Shown one piece after another: positions 40,395-49,471 of a stretch of 64,000 bases of DNA. The notes under the pieces are model-generated. The model was not told the DNA's origin. It made no database searches and was given only the letters and a program-made list of their open reading frames with translations. The stretch spans positions 2,666,001-2,730,000 of the forward strand of contig CAWGSA010000002.1 of the NCBI GenBank assembly GCA_963825175.1. Reading direction: 5' to 3'. Position 1 is the stretch's first letter; each line of letters begins with the position of its first letter. The DNA is from DATFTF01 sp963825175. GTDB lineage: Bacteria; Acidobacteriota; Thermoanaerobaculia; UBA5066; Gp7-AA6. The translations under genes and the position numbers were made by a program.

Positions 40395-41909
40395 TTATAG
40401 CGAGGCGGCTCTCCGCCCGGTTCGAGCGCTGCCGCGCAGGACGTCGCGCAGCCTGTCCACCCCCTGTTCGATCTGCGCGACGTCCGTGCCGCCGTACCCC
40501 AGAATGAGGCCCTGGCGGCGCGCCCTCCCCACGTAGGCCTCCGACAGGGGTGCCACCCAAAGGCCCTGCCGCGCCGCGGAATCGGAGACTTCTCCGTCCC
40601 GCCAGGCCGCGGAGAACGCCACGGAGAGAAACATGCCGGCTTCGTCTCCAAGCACTTCCAGATCTTCGCCGAGCTCGCGCCCGAGCGCCCCGGCCAGGGC
40701 CCCACGCCGCTCGCGACAGATCAGCCGCGTCCGCCGAATGTGCCGCAGAAAATGCCCTTCTCGGATGAAGTCGGTCAGAACCGCCTGGTGAAAGGTGGGG
40801 GGACAACCGTCCTCCGCTCTCCGCGCCTGAAGAAAAACCGCGACCAGGTCCTCCGGCAGGACGATGTAGCCGAGCCGGATGGCCGGAAACAGGATCTTGG
40901 TGAACGTCCCGATGTAGATGACCCGCGCATCCCGATCGAGACCCTGGAGCGAGGCGATCGGCATGTTGCCGTAGCGGTACTCGCTGTCGTAGTCGTCCTC
41001 GATGATCCAGGAGCCGCTGTGCCGCGCCAACTCCAGCAGCCGAAGGCGGCGAGACGCGCTCATGGTCACTCCGAGGGGAAATTGGTGCGAAGGCGTGACG
41101 AAGATGGCCCGAGGCTTCGCGCACCGAGCGATTCCCGCCGAGACGTCGAGCCCTTCGTCGTCGACCGGCACGGGCACCAGGCGGGCCTGCGCCAGTTTCA
41201 GCACGCTGCGAGCCCCGAAGTACAGGGGATCTTCGACCCAGACCGGGCTCCCGGGATCTGCCAGGACCCGCGCCGTCAGATCGAGGGCCTGTTGAGATCC
41301 GCTGACGATCATGATCTGCGCGGCGTCACAGCGAACACCGCGGGACGTTCGCAGATAGTCCGCGAGCGCTTCGCGCAGCGGGAGGAGGCCCATCGGATTG
41401 CTGTAGTGAAGCAGGGCCGGATCGGGATGCCGGGTATGGCGGGCCACCAGCCGCGACCAGGCGGCCACGGGAAAACGGTCCACCGGAGGATCCCCCATAT
41501 TGAAAGCGCCGAGCGACCGAAGCCACGGTCTGGGCTGGGCCGGGAGCAGCATGCGGGAGCGCCGGGAGATCACCCTGGGCGCCCGCCGGGCAGCCGGCCG
41601 TTCCGCCGCGGCGCGGCGCGACGGGCTCGTGAGCTCCTGGGCCGCGGTTCCCGCCACGAACGTTCCGGAGCCGATCCGGCTTTCGAAATACCCTTCGGCC
41701 AGGAGCTGCTCGAACGCGTTCAAGACGGGAATGCGTGAGATCGAGAGCTCGGCCGCGAGGCTCCGTGTGGAAGGCAGGCGTTGCCCGGACCTCAAGCGGC
41801 GCTCGACGATGGCGTTGCGGTAGCCCTCGTAGAGTTGCCGATACAATGGCTTGGGGGAGGACCGGTCGATCGCAACGACCGGGAGGATCCCTGGAGGCAC
41901 GGTTCTCAC
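40395..41909 (-). CDS. MocR-family transcriptional regulator (GntR HTH + aminotransferase-like domain)
   Basis: 504 residues from GTG 41909. Residues 15-85 are a GntR winged helix (PLYRQLYEGYRNAIVERRL, SGQRLPSTRSLAAELSISR, YFESRIGSGTFVA). Residues about 130-495 are a fold-type I aminotransferase domain (YSNPMGLLPLREALADYLR, VSGSQQALDLTARVL, EDDYDSEYRYG) with the PLP lysine in YIGTFTKILFPAIRLGY. MocR proteins sense amino-acid or pyridoxal ligands, control divergent genes and repress themselves. Divergent from DUF1223 across 95 bp with direct repeats. A TATAAT hexamer overlaps its stop codon and may serve the PAS gene. Confidence 0.92.
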   Translation of the reverse strand: MRTVPPGILPVVAIDRSSPKPLYRQLYEGYRNAIVERRLRSGQRLPSTRSLAAELSISRIPVLNAFEQLLAEGYFESRIGSGTFVAGTAAQELTSPSRRAAAERPAARRAPRVISRRSRMLLPAQPRPWLRSLGAFNMGDPPVDRFPVAAWSRLVARHTRHPDPALLHYSNPMGLLPLREALADYLRTSRGVRCDAAQIMIVSGSQQALDLTARVLADPGSPVWVEDPLYFGARSVLKLAQARLVPVPVDDEGLDVSAGIARCAKPRAIFVTPSHQFPLGVTMSASRRLRLLELARHSGSWIIEDDYDSEYRYGNMPIASLQGLDRDARVIYIGTFTKILFPAIRLGYIVLPEDLVAVFLQARRAEDGCPPTFHQAVLTDFIREGHFLRHIRRTRLICRERRGALAGALGRELGEDLEVLGDEAGMFLSVAFSAAWRDGEVSDSAARQGLWVAPLSEAYVGRARRQGLILGYGGTDVAQIEQGVDRLRDVLRGSARTGRRAASL

Positions 41910-41935
41910 AGATCGAACCTCACAGGAACTAAGAT

Positions 41936-41964
41936 AGTGGCCCTATCGATTGGTCCGCAAGTGG
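41936..41964. promoter_or_regulatory. direct repeat, candidate MocR operator
   Basis: AGTGG at 41936-41940 and 41960-41964, each followed by a CTAT or TAT block (AGTGGCCCTAT and AGTGGCTAT), 24 bp start to start. The first copy is nested in GATAG...CTATC. It lies in the divergent region between the MocR gene and DUF1223. MocR regulators commonly use widely spaced direct repeats. Confidence 0.4.
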
Positions 41965-42004
41965 CTATTGCCAGCGACCGCTTGCGTTCCCCATTCTTGG
42001 ACCC

Positions 42005-42859
42005 ATGAAGCAATCCGACCGAGCCTCTCTCACGCCGCGTCGAGCCGCCGCGCTCTTGGCGGTTGGATTTCTCTGCGCGGGGCCCGTCTCCCAGGCCGGC
42101 GCCGACCCCACTCCGGCGCCCCCCGAGGCGTCCGCCGGCCACACCGTGGTCGTCGAGTTGTTCACCTCGCAAGGCTGCTCGACGTGCCCCCCGGCCGACC
42201 AGTTGCTGACCAGGCTCGGCGCCGAGAGCGCGGGTCGGGTGGTGCCCCTGGCCTTTCACGTCGACTACTGGAACCGCATCGGCTGGCTCGACCCATTCTC
42301 GAGCCATGACTGGTCCCTGCGCCAGACCGCCTACGCCAGGGCCCGCGGCCTCCAGCAGGTCTACACGCCGCAGGCGATCGTCGACGGGATGACCGAGATC
42401 GTCGGATCGGAGGAGGAGAAGTTGAGGGCGGCGATCACGGCCGCGGCGGCGAAACCGGGAGCGCAGATCTCGCTGCAGGTCGAGCCCAAGTCTTCGGGCT
42501 TCCGGGCGACAGCCGAGGTCGATCTGCCCGAGTCGCTCCGCGGCGCCAAGCTCGATCTGATGATGGCGGTATTCGAGACCGGCCTCGTCACGTCCGTCGG
42601 CAAGGGGGAGAATGAGGGTCGCACCCTGCACGACGACTACGTGGTCCGGATCCTGCGCCGCGTCGATGGCGTCTCGGGGACGGGGCGGAGCCGGCATTCG
42701 TCCACCCTGTCCCTGGAGAAGGATTGGAACAGGTCCCGGCTGGGCGTTGTGGCGTTCGTCCAGGACCCTGCGTCGCTCGAGATCCGAGGCGCGGCAGCGC
42801 TGCCTCTGTCCGGAGTCGCGGACAAGGCACCCGCGGGATCCGCGGCCGGAGGCCTGTGA
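42005..42859 (+). CDS. DUF1223 thioredoxin-fold secreted protein
   Basis: 284 residues. Signal peptide at about 12-32 (RRAAALLAVGFLCAGPVSQA). DUF1223 signature TVVVELFTSQGCSTCPPADQ with a CxxC (CSTC), then FHVDYWNRIGWLDPF and YTPQAIVDGMTEIVGS. The fold is thioredoxin-like, but the function of DUF1223 is unknown; a periplasmic redox role is plausible from CxxC. It is divergent from the MocR gene and may be its target. Confidence 0.87.
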   Translation: MKQSDRASLTPRRAAALLAVGFLCAGPVSQAGADPTPAPPEASAGHTVVVELFTSQGCSTCPPADQLLTRLGAESAGRVVPLAFHVDYWNRIGWLDPFSSHDWSLRQTAYARARGLQQVYTPQAIVDGMTEIVGSEEEKLRAAITAAAAKPGAQISLQVEPKSSGFRATAEVDLPESLRGAKLDLMMAVFETGLVTSVGKGENEGRTLHDDYVVRILRRVDGVSGTGRSRHSSTLSLEKDWNRSRLGVVAFVQDPASLEIRGAAALPLSGVADKAPAGSAAGGL

Positions 42860-43108
42860 CGCGCTGAGCCGGGACCTCGGGTCGCGCCGCGCCCGGTTGC
42901 CGCTCTTCATTTCTGAATCCTCCTTCGACCGTCGTGCCTACCCTTGTGCGGGACGGCCCGGCCGCCTTTTCCAGAGTCCCAAAGTGGTCATACGGATATA
43001 CCTCCTGGTGGTTATTGAGGGCGACCATCGGCGGCGGCACACTGATCCGGCAGAGATGAAGAGCTCTCTCGGACCGCCGATCGCGATCGTCATCCCGGGC
43101 CAGGCCCC

Positions 43109-43897
43109 ATGAGCACGGCCGCGCCTTTTCGGGTTCCGCCGACGGCGGTCATTCCCTCTCGCGACGGCGATCCCCCGGCCCCCACTCCCTTCGTTCCGTC
43201 GGAGGCGTCCCCGGGGGAAGACATCCTTCAATGCGCCGAAACGCTCCGCATCCCGTGGAAACGGATTCTGGTGGCGGAAATCGACGCGGAGCAGAGGCTC
43301 CGACGCTACCTCGGGGGCGTGGACGGGGAGTGGCCCCTCCCTTCCGCGTTGACGATCCTGCCCTCCTCGTTCCTCCGGTCGTGGCGCGTCCGCGACGTGA
43401 TCGAGCGGCTGGCCTGCCAGGCGCGCGGCGCCTCGGTGCGCGGGGCGCTCCGGCAGCTGCGCGCCGTCTTCCAGCACCTCCTTGGCAAGGGCGACCGGGA
43501 CCAGATGGCTTTCGCCCGCCATCTCTGGTTCGCCTACCAGCGCGTCCTGCTCCTCCAGCGCGTGTGCCGCGCGGCGGCCAAGTCGCGGGGAACCACGGCC
43601 GAGCGGCTGGCCTTCATCTGCTCCAGGACCACCTGCAGCTATGACGACGCGGCCTGGGCGGTTTGCCGGCCGGAGGTTCTCCCCAAGCGCGGCCACCGGC
43701 TCGAAGCTGCGGTGCGGAAGGTCCGGGATGAGGGCTTTCTGATCCCTCGCGCCGAGTCCGAGGCCCGATCCTTCGCCGAGCTGCGACGGATCGTGCGGGC
43801 GTCCCCTCTTCTCGCGCGCAAGCGAAGGTCCAGGGCGCGGCCGCCGAATCCGGTCTCCGCGCCCAGCCGGATCGGCCTGCCCCCCGACGCGGTCTAG
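43109..43897 (+). CDS. uncharacterised basic helical protein
   Basis: 262 residues. Pro-rich N-terminus, then helical segments (LRSWRVRDVIERLACQARGA, HLWFAYQRVLLLQRVCRAAA) and a very basic tail (ARKRRSRARPPN). No signal peptide or membrane helix. No family was recognised. The upstream gap from 42860 holds nothing I can name. It precedes the TonB receptor by 337 bp. Coding potential rests on the long open frame and protein-like composition; antisense frames here look weaker. Confidence 0.55.
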   Translation: MSTAAPFRVPPTAVIPSRDGDPPAPTPFVPSEASPGEDILQCAETLRIPWKRILVAEIDAEQRLRRYLGGVDGEWPLPSALTILPSSFLRSWRVRDVIERLACQARGASVRGALRQLRAVFQHLLGKGDRDQMAFARHLWFAYQRVLLLQRVCRAAAKSRGTTAERLAFICSRTTCSYDDAAWAVCRPEVLPKRGHRLEAAVRKVRDEGFLIPRAESEARSFAELRRIVRASPLLARKRRSRARPPNPVSAPSRIGLPPDAV

Positions 43898-44234
43898 CCG
43901 CGACAACGCGCTCGGTTCCGCCGCGCTCTCGGCCCGTCGCAACGCGAAATCAGCGATCCAGAATTCTCGACCGATCTCCAAGACACCGTGGCCCACGGTG
44001 CTCCTTAAGGAAAATCGTCCGACCCGACAACCCTATGATCCCGAAGGTCCTGCGGCCTTTTGCGCGCCCTTGGCTGTCGCATTGCTCCTCATCTGCGCGG
44101 CGACAGATTCGACTCGGCAAGGAAAGGAGGAACGAATCGTCAGGACAGGCCGGAACCGGCTGGCTGGTCTGCGAATGCGCAGTCTTCAAGAGGACGAAAT
44201 GAGTTTTTCCAAGAACACAGGAGAGAGGAAACAG
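43898..44234. other. noncoding region upstream of the TonB receptor
   Basis: 337 bp. A TATGAT hexamer at 44034-44039 is -10-like but has no good -35. Two ribosome sites lie near its end: GAGGACGAA before an in-frame ATG at 44199, and AGAGAGGAAACAG before the ATG at 44235. No ORF or hairpin of note. Confidence 0.5.
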
Positions 44235-47159
44235 ATGAGACTTCGAACCAGAACGTGGAGCATCACGGCGATCGCCGTCGCCGCGTTTGCCCTCCTCGCC
44301 TTCAGCGGCGCGCTGTCCGCGCAGCAGCTGACCGGCAATATCTTCGGCTTCGTGGCGGACGAGCAGGGCGGCCGTCTCCCCGGTGTCACGGTGACGCTGA
44401 CGGGCGCCGGAGCTCCGATGACGTTCACCTCGGACTCGCGCGGCGAGTACCGGTTCCTGAACATCGCGCCGGGCGGCAACTACACCCTGACCTACGACCT
44501 TCAGGGCTTCACCAAGGTGACCAAGTCGGGCGTCCAGATTTCCGTCGGTAAGGACACCCAGACCTCGGCCACGCTGAAACTCTCCAGCGTCGAGGCGACG
44601 GTCACGGTGCACGGAGAGTCGGCGCTGCTTGAGACCCGCAAGGTCGAGACGGGCGCCACCGTCAATCAATTGGAGCTGAAGTCGATCCCCACCGCGCGCG
44701 ACCCGTGGGTCGTGATGCAGTCGGTACCCGGCATCCAGGTCGACCGGGTCAACGTGGGCGGCAGCGAGAGCGGGCAGCAGTCCACGTTCGTCGGAAAGGG
44801 CTCCCAGATGTCGCAGGGCGTGTTCAACGTGGACGGCGTGACCATCACGGACATGGGCGCGTTGGGGTCCTCGCCCGCGTACTACGACTTCGACTCCTTC
44901 GAGGAAATGCAGATCGGAACGGGCGGAACGGACTTATCCGCGGCCACCCCCGGCGTGCAGTTGAACCTCGTGACCAAGCGCGGGACCAACGACTACCACG
45001 GCAGCGCCCGGATGCTGCTGGAGAAGAACGAGTGGCAGTCCGACAACACGCCCGACGAGCTCCTCGCCCAGGGCGTGGCGGCAGGCGCCGGCAACCACAT
45101 CAACGAAGTGCAGGACTACGGTGTCGAAATCGGCGGGCCCTTGTGGAAGGACCGCGCCTGGCTGTGGGGGTCTTACGGCCGCAACCAGATCGACCTCCTC
45201 GCCGCCGGCAACGTGTCCGACAAGACGACGCTCGAGGGCGTCAACGGCAAGTTGAACGTCCAGTTCCTGGAGTCGACGGCCGGAACGCTCTTCTACTCGC
45301 GCGACGACAAGCTGAAGTTCGGCCGCAGCGCCGGCCCGACGCGCCCGGCCGAGACGGCCTGGAACCAGGACGGCCCGACCACGATCTGGAAAGGTGAGCT
45401 GTCCCAGGTCTTCTCCTCGCAGTTGTTCGCCACCGCGTCCTACTCCTTCGTCGACGGCGGGTTCGAGCTGGTCCCGGCCGGCGGCATCGCCGTCGACGCG
45501 TTCCGCGATGCCGGCGGCGTGTACCACAACAGTTACGCGTTCTTTCAGACCAGCCGGCCCCAGCACCAGGTCGCCGGCAACGGCTCCTACTTCTTCAACA
45601 CCGGCTCGCTCGGCCATGAGCTGAAGTTCGGATTCCAGTACCGCCACACGCCGATCGCGTCCCAATCCGGCTTTCCCGGACCGACGGCGAGCCAGGGCTT
45701 CTTCGACATCCAACCCGATCCCAACAATCCCAACGTGAACATCGCCACCCTCGCCCGCAACGCGACGTTCTCCAATAACCTGGAGTACTACAACGGCTTC
45801 GCGGGCGACACGATCACGGCGGGCAACCTGACGGTCAACGCCGGCGTGCGCTACGACTACCAGAAGGGCAATACCGGCGCGGCCACCGTTCTGGCCAACC
45901 CCATCGCGCCCGATATCCTGCCGGGCTTCAGCGTCGCGCCGGGAGCCACGGCCATCAAGTGGAGGAACTGGGAGCCTCGCGTGGGCGCGACCTACGCCGT
46001 GGATGCCCAGAAGAAACTCCTGCTCAAAGCCAGCTATGCCCGCTACGCCGACCAGCTCGGCAGCGCCACCATCAGCACGGTCAACGCGATTCCCGGATAC
46101 TCGTATCTTCAATACCAGTGGACCGACACAAATCACGACAACAAGGTCCAACGCAACGAGATCAACTTCGCCGCCGGCGTCTACAACTTCCTGAACATCG
46201 ATCCGAATAACCCGACCTCCGCGTCGGTCTTCAACGCGATCGACCCGAATCTGAAGGCGCCCACCACCGATGAGCTCATCGGCGGAGCGGACTACGAGAT
46301 CTCTCAGGACCTGGTGGTCGGAGCTTCGTACACGTACCGCAAGTACAAGGACGCTCTGACCAGCCCGGGCATCGGGCTGTCGGCGGCCGACTTCACCCTG
46401 GGGTCGGTGTCGACCAAGGACTTCAACGGCTTCCACGGCACGTCTTCCGTGGTCAACATCCCCGTCTACTCGCTGACCGGTGCCGATGCTCCCAGCGGAT
46501 TCCTGACAACCAACGATTCCGGCTACACCCAGACCTACAACGGCGCCGAGCTGACCCTGAACAAGCGCCTCTCCAACAAGTGGTCCGCTCGCGGCAGCTT
46601 CACCTACACCGACTGGAAGCAGCACGTCGACAACCTCGACGCTTGCACCGGAGGCTTCGGCGGACCTGCGACCCCGGACAACGTCCGCAGCAACGCCTTC
46701 GGCGCGAGCTGCGCCGACGGCGACATCGTGGCTCCTCGTTCCACCGGCAGCGGCAACAAGGGCAACGTCTTCGTCAACGCCAAGTGGCAGTTCAATGTCA
46801 GCGGCCTGTATCAGCTCCCGCTCGGCTTCGACGTTGCGGGCAACTTCTTCGGCCGCCAGGGCTATCCCTTCGTCCGCTGGAACCAGGTCAACCCCAACGA
46901 CGGACTGGGCACCCGCCTGGTCGTCGACGGCGCCATCGACTCGATCCGACTGAAGAACGTCTACGACTTCGACCTGCGCCTGGACAAGAACATCCAGGTC
47001 AACCCGTTGACGGTCACTCTCTCGGCCGAGGTCTTCAACGTCACCAACCAGAACACGATCCTCCAGCGCAATGGACGCGAAAACACCTCCACCTACAACC
47101 AGATCATCGAAATCCAGTCTCCACGCGTCCTGCGGCTGGGAGCCCGAATCTCCTTCTAG
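44235..47159 (+). CDS. TonB-dependent outer-membrane receptor with carboxypeptidase-regulatory-like N-domain
   Basis: 974 residues from ATG 44235; ATG 44199 is also possible but would lengthen the signal peptide. Signal peptide ends at ALSAQQ. Residues about 32-115 form a CarboxypepD_reg-like domain (IFGFVADEQGGRLPGVTVTL, SRGEYRFLNIAPG). Residues about 130-240 are the plug (RDPWVVMQSVPGIQVDRVN, FNVDGVTITDMGALG). The remainder is a beta barrel ending in RVLRLGARISF with the terminal Phe needed for outer-membrane assembly. This is the Acidobacteriota Oar-like type, probably for import of carbohydrate or peptide ligands; the substrate is unknown. Terminator downstream. Confidence 0.93.
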   Translation: MRLRTRTWSITAIAVAAFALLAFSGALSAQQLTGNIFGFVADEQGGRLPGVTVTLTGAGAPMTFTSDSRGEYRFLNIAPGGNYTLTYDLQGFTKVTKSGVQISVGKDTQTSATLKLSSVEATVTVHGESALLETRKVETGATVNQLELKSIPTARDPWVVMQSVPGIQVDRVNVGGSESGQQSTFVGKGSQMSQGVFNVDGVTITDMGALGSSPAYYDFDSFEEMQIGTGGTDLSAATPGVQLNLVTKRGTNDYHGSARMLLEKNEWQSDNTPDELLAQGVAAGAGNHINEVQDYGVEIGGPLWKDRAWLWGSYGRNQIDLLAAGNVSDKTTLEGVNGKLNVQFLESTAGTLFYSRDDKLKFGRSAGPTRPAETAWNQDGPTTIWKGELSQVFSSQLFATASYSFVDGGFELVPAGGIAVDAFRDAGGVYHNSYAFFQTSRPQHQVAGNGSYFFNTGSLGHELKFGFQYRHTPIASQSGFPGPTASQGFFDIQPDPNNPNVNIATLARNATFSNNLEYYNGFAGDTITAGNLTVNAGVRYDYQKGNTGAATVLANPIAPDILPGFSVAPGATAIKWRNWEPRVGATYAVDAQKKLLLKASYARYADQLGSATISTVNAIPGYSYLQYQWTDTNHDNKVQRNEINFAAGVYNFLNIDPNNPTSASVFNAIDPNLKAPTTDELIGGADYEISQDLVVGASYTYRKYKDALTSPGIGLSAADFTLGSVSTKDFNGFHGTSSVVNIPVYSLTGADAPSGFLTTNDSGYTQTYNGAELTLNKRLSNKWSARGSFTYTDWKQHVDNLDACTGGFGGPATPDNVRSNAFGASCADGDIVAPRSTGSGNKGNVFVNAKWQFNVSGLYQLPLGFDVAGNFFGRQGYPFVRWNQVNPNDGLGTRLVVDGAIDSIRLKNVYDFDLRLDKNIQVNPLTVTLSAEVFNVTNQNTILQRNGRENTSTYNQIIEIQSPRVLRLGARISF

Positions 47160-47192
47160 CCCGCTCCCGTCCCTCTTTCGGGATTCCAGTGC

Positions 47193-47223
47193 GCCCCGGC
47201 GGCATCCCCGCCGGGGCATTTTT
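47193..47223 (+). terminator. intrinsic terminator of the TonB receptor gene
   Basis: GCCCCGGCGG (47193-47202) pairs perfectly with CCGCCGGGGC (47208-47217) across a 5-nt loop, followed by ATTTTT. It lies 33 bp after the receptor stop. Confidence 0.93.
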
Positions 47224-47259
47224 CTTGGCTGCGAGGAGAACGGGCGGGGAGGAAGAGCT

Positions 47260-47335
47260 TGGAGCGGGCAACGGGGTTCGAACCCGCGACATCCAGCTTG
47301 GGAAGCTGACGCTCTACCAGCTGAGCTATGCCCGC
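47260..47335 (-). tRNA. tRNA-Gly(CCC)
   Basis: Minus strand, 76 nt including CCA. Acceptor GCGGGCA pairs with TGCCCGC. The D-arm is GCTC...GAGC. The anticodon stem TCAGC/GCTGG encloses loop TTCCCAA, giving anticodon CCC (reads GGG). The T-arm GCGGG-TTCGAAC-CCCGT has the standard TTCGA. Discriminator T then an encoded CCA. It sits between the TonB receptor and protease genes. Confidence 0.95.
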
Positions 47336-47347
47336 CCGGGCACACGG

Positions 47348-47377
47348 AATATAGCGGAACCGGCGCTGCCGCGGCAA
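47348..47377 (-). promoter_or_regulatory. promoter of tRNA-Gly
   Basis: Minus strand -35 TTGCCG (47377-47372), 18-nt spacer, -10 TATATT (47353-47348). The expected start is near 47341, six bases before the mature tRNA 5' end. Confidence 0.55.
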
Positions 47378-47491
47378 CGGCTCGGCGGATGTCCGCCGCT
47401 CGACGGACCGTTGGCGGGGCTGGACAACGACGGCACCCGCGGCTACCATCTTTGGCGCCCGACTCAAACCAGCGTTTTCTGGAGATTCTCC

Positions 47492-49129
47492 ATGCGGGCT
47501 CCGGCGTATCGAGCCTTCGTTTGTCTCGTTTTGTTCAGCTGCGGACTCTTCGGCCGGCCGGAGGCAGGACGCGCGGCCAGTTATCTTCCGCTTTCCGACG
47601 ATTCGCTCGCGCGCCGCGCTCCGATCATCGTCCGGGCGCAGGTCGTTTCTCAGACTCGCCGGCTCGACGCGGTCGAGAACGAGGCCCTGGTCGTGACGCG
47701 GACGGCGCTGCGAGTCCTCGAGGTGCTCAAGGGAGAAATGGCCTCCGATCCTTTCTTCCTGGACCTCCCCGGCGGCCAGATCGGGGCGATGACGACCTGG
47801 TACCCGGGAACGCCCGAGTTCACAATCGGCGGCGAAGTCCTTCTCTTTCTCGCGCCGGCTGGCGTCCAGAACGGCCTCTATGCATTGACCGAGCTCGGTC
47901 TCTCCAAGTTCGACGTCGTCCAGGACGCGACGGGCCGCCGCTTCGCGACGCGTCCGGTCTTCTCGGACGACGAGGACAGGGTCCTTTCGGGGCGGTCGAA
48001 ACCGGCCGTGGCCTCCCCGGCCGGGACCGGGCGATCCCTCCGGGATGCCGATACGTTCTTGTCCTCATTGCGATCACTGGCCCGCGGGGAGAATCCCCCT
48101 TCGACCGTCTATGCCGTGGCGGACGGCGATGTGCTTTCGGACCCATCCCGCGCCCGGCCGCTCTGGGTCAACCTCGGAGGGGCCGAAACCAGTTCGACGG
48201 ATCTCTACCGCTGGTTCTGGGAGACCGGCGCCTCCCCCGAAGGCGTCGTATCCGTCAGCGGAACGCAGTCCAACTTGAGCGACGGCTCGACCGGGGCGAC
48301 GCACGTGCAGAGGGCCGTCGACGCCTGGAGCAGCGTCGCGTCGTCGGATGTCCGCTACTCATTCGCGCCATCCTCCGGCAACGTGGTTGTCTTCTTGGAT
48401 GTCGACGCGCACAGTTCGGCCTGGTCCGCGCCTCTCGGCTGCAACCAGGGAGGCGTGATCGGATACGGAGGGCCGGGATCGAGCGCGTCCGCTCCCAGCT
48501 TCAAGGGGGACCGTCCGTACTACGCGATTCCCTCCGGCACGATCTGGATCCGGCACCTCGTCGGGGCGGACGGCTGCTATCCCGCCGCGACGTTCGAGGC
48601 CGCCGTGCTTCACGAAATGGGTCACACGCTCGGCCTGGGCCATCCCGACGAGAACGCCAGCGTCCACAGCACTCTGTGTCCGTTCGCGACCTGTACCGCT
48701 GTGATGCGGTCGACCCTCACCGAGGTCCTCACGCCGCAGGCCGACGACATCGCCGGCATCCAGTGGTATTACGGAACGCAGACGCCGGTCTCGGCTCCGG
48801 CGGCGAGCTTTGTCGCGCCCGCGGTCGCCCTGATCAACGACACCGTGGCGTTCACCGACACGTCCGCAGGCACGCCCACGTCCTGGGCGTGGTCCTTCGG
48901 AGACGGCGGCGTCTCGACGCAGCGTAGTCCGACGCACGTCTATTCGGCGCCCGGTGCCTATGCCGTCCGGTTGACCGCGTCCAATGCCGGCGGGTCGGGG
49001 ATCGCGAACCGGACTGTGACCGTCGCCACCTGCTTCGCGGGCTCGGCGGTGCCCTGCCGCGCCGCCGTGGCGGCCACATCACGGTGCTGCCGTGGTCCCC
49101 GCGACGTGACGACCAGGCCCGCGCGATAA
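47492..49129 (+). CDS. secreted matrixin-like zinc protease with PKD domain
   Basis: 545 residues from ATG 47492 with GGAG 7 nt upstream. Signal peptide at 1-29. Residues about 40-200 form an uncharacterised beta-rich domain. Residues about 250-430 form a metzincin-like domain with HEMGHTLGLGHPDE near 374, a complete HExxHxxGxxH zinc site. Residues about 435-515 form a PKD domain (FTDTSAGTPTSWAWSFGDGG, SPTHVYSAPGAYAVRLTA). The final 30 residues are Cys/Arg-rich and unlike any domain, suggesting a truncated or frameshifted end. Probably exported to degrade protein or peptide substrates. Confidence 0.86.
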   Translation: MRAPAYRAFVCLVLFSCGLFGRPEAGRAASYLPLSDDSLARRAPIIVRAQVVSQTRRLDAVENEALVVTRTALRVLEVLKGEMASDPFFLDLPGGQIGAMTTWYPGTPEFTIGGEVLLFLAPAGVQNGLYALTELGLSKFDVVQDATGRRFATRPVFSDDEDRVLSGRSKPAVASPAGTGRSLRDADTFLSSLRSLARGENPPSTVYAVADGDVLSDPSRARPLWVNLGGAETSSTDLYRWFWETGASPEGVVSVSGTQSNLSDGSTGATHVQRAVDAWSSVASSDVRYSFAPSSGNVVVFLDVDAHSSAWSAPLGCNQGGVIGYGGPGSSASAPSFKGDRPYYAIPSGTIWIRHLVGADGCYPAATFEAAVLHEMGHTLGLGHPDENASVHSTLCPFATCTAVMRSTLTEVLTPQADDIAGIQWYYGTQTPVSAPAASFVAPAVALINDTVAFTDTSAGTPTSWAWSFGDGGVSTQRSPTHVYSAPGAYAVRLTASNAGGSGIANRTVTVATCFAGSAVPCRAAVAATSRCCRGPRDVTTRPAR

Positions 49130-49183
49130 GAACGTCGCTTCCGGTCGGGGTCTGCGCCCTGGGGGAGCGAAGGGTCGTCCTCC

Positions 49184-49471
49184 CTAGGAGAGTCGATTTC
49201 CTGGCGGAGGATCGGCCCGCGAGGCGGCGCGCCGCAGCCGGAGGCCCGGAGCGAGGCGCGGCAGGCGGACACGGGCGAAGAGCCGGCCGTTGACGAACAG
49301 CACCGGAATGATCTCGCCGTAGCGCCGGGCCAGATCCGGATCGGAGTCGACGTCCACGACGTCCCAGGTCCGCGGACGATCCCAGATCAGGGCATCGACC
49401 TCGCGCCGCATCTCTTCGCAAAGGTGACAGCCTGGCCTGGAAAGCAGGCGCAGTTGGATTAGCCCCTCCAC
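49184..49471 (-). CDS. glutaredoxin-like (DUF836-type) thioredoxin-fold protein
   Basis: About 95 residues. LLSRPGCHLCEEMRREVDAL carries a CxxC (CHLC), and IIPVLFVNGRLFAR is the cis-Pro region of glutaredoxin-like proteins. The start is uncertain: GTG 49471 gives a short N-terminus inside the pgsA gene, while CTG 49453 begins right at the fold. Either way it overlaps or nearly abuts pgsA. The C-terminal 25 residues are Arg-rich and may be poorly folded. Confidence 0.68.
   Translation of the reverse strand: MEGLIQLRLLSRPGCHLCEEMRREVDALIWDRPRTWDVVDVDSDPDLARRYGEIIPVLFVNGRLFARVRLPRLAPGLRLRRAASRADPPPGNRLS

Noticed and set aside
44934..47345. An 803-codon minus-strand frame
   Set aside because: Antisense to the TonB receptor and it would also cover tRNA-Gly. 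Val/Asp/Gly-rich shadow.
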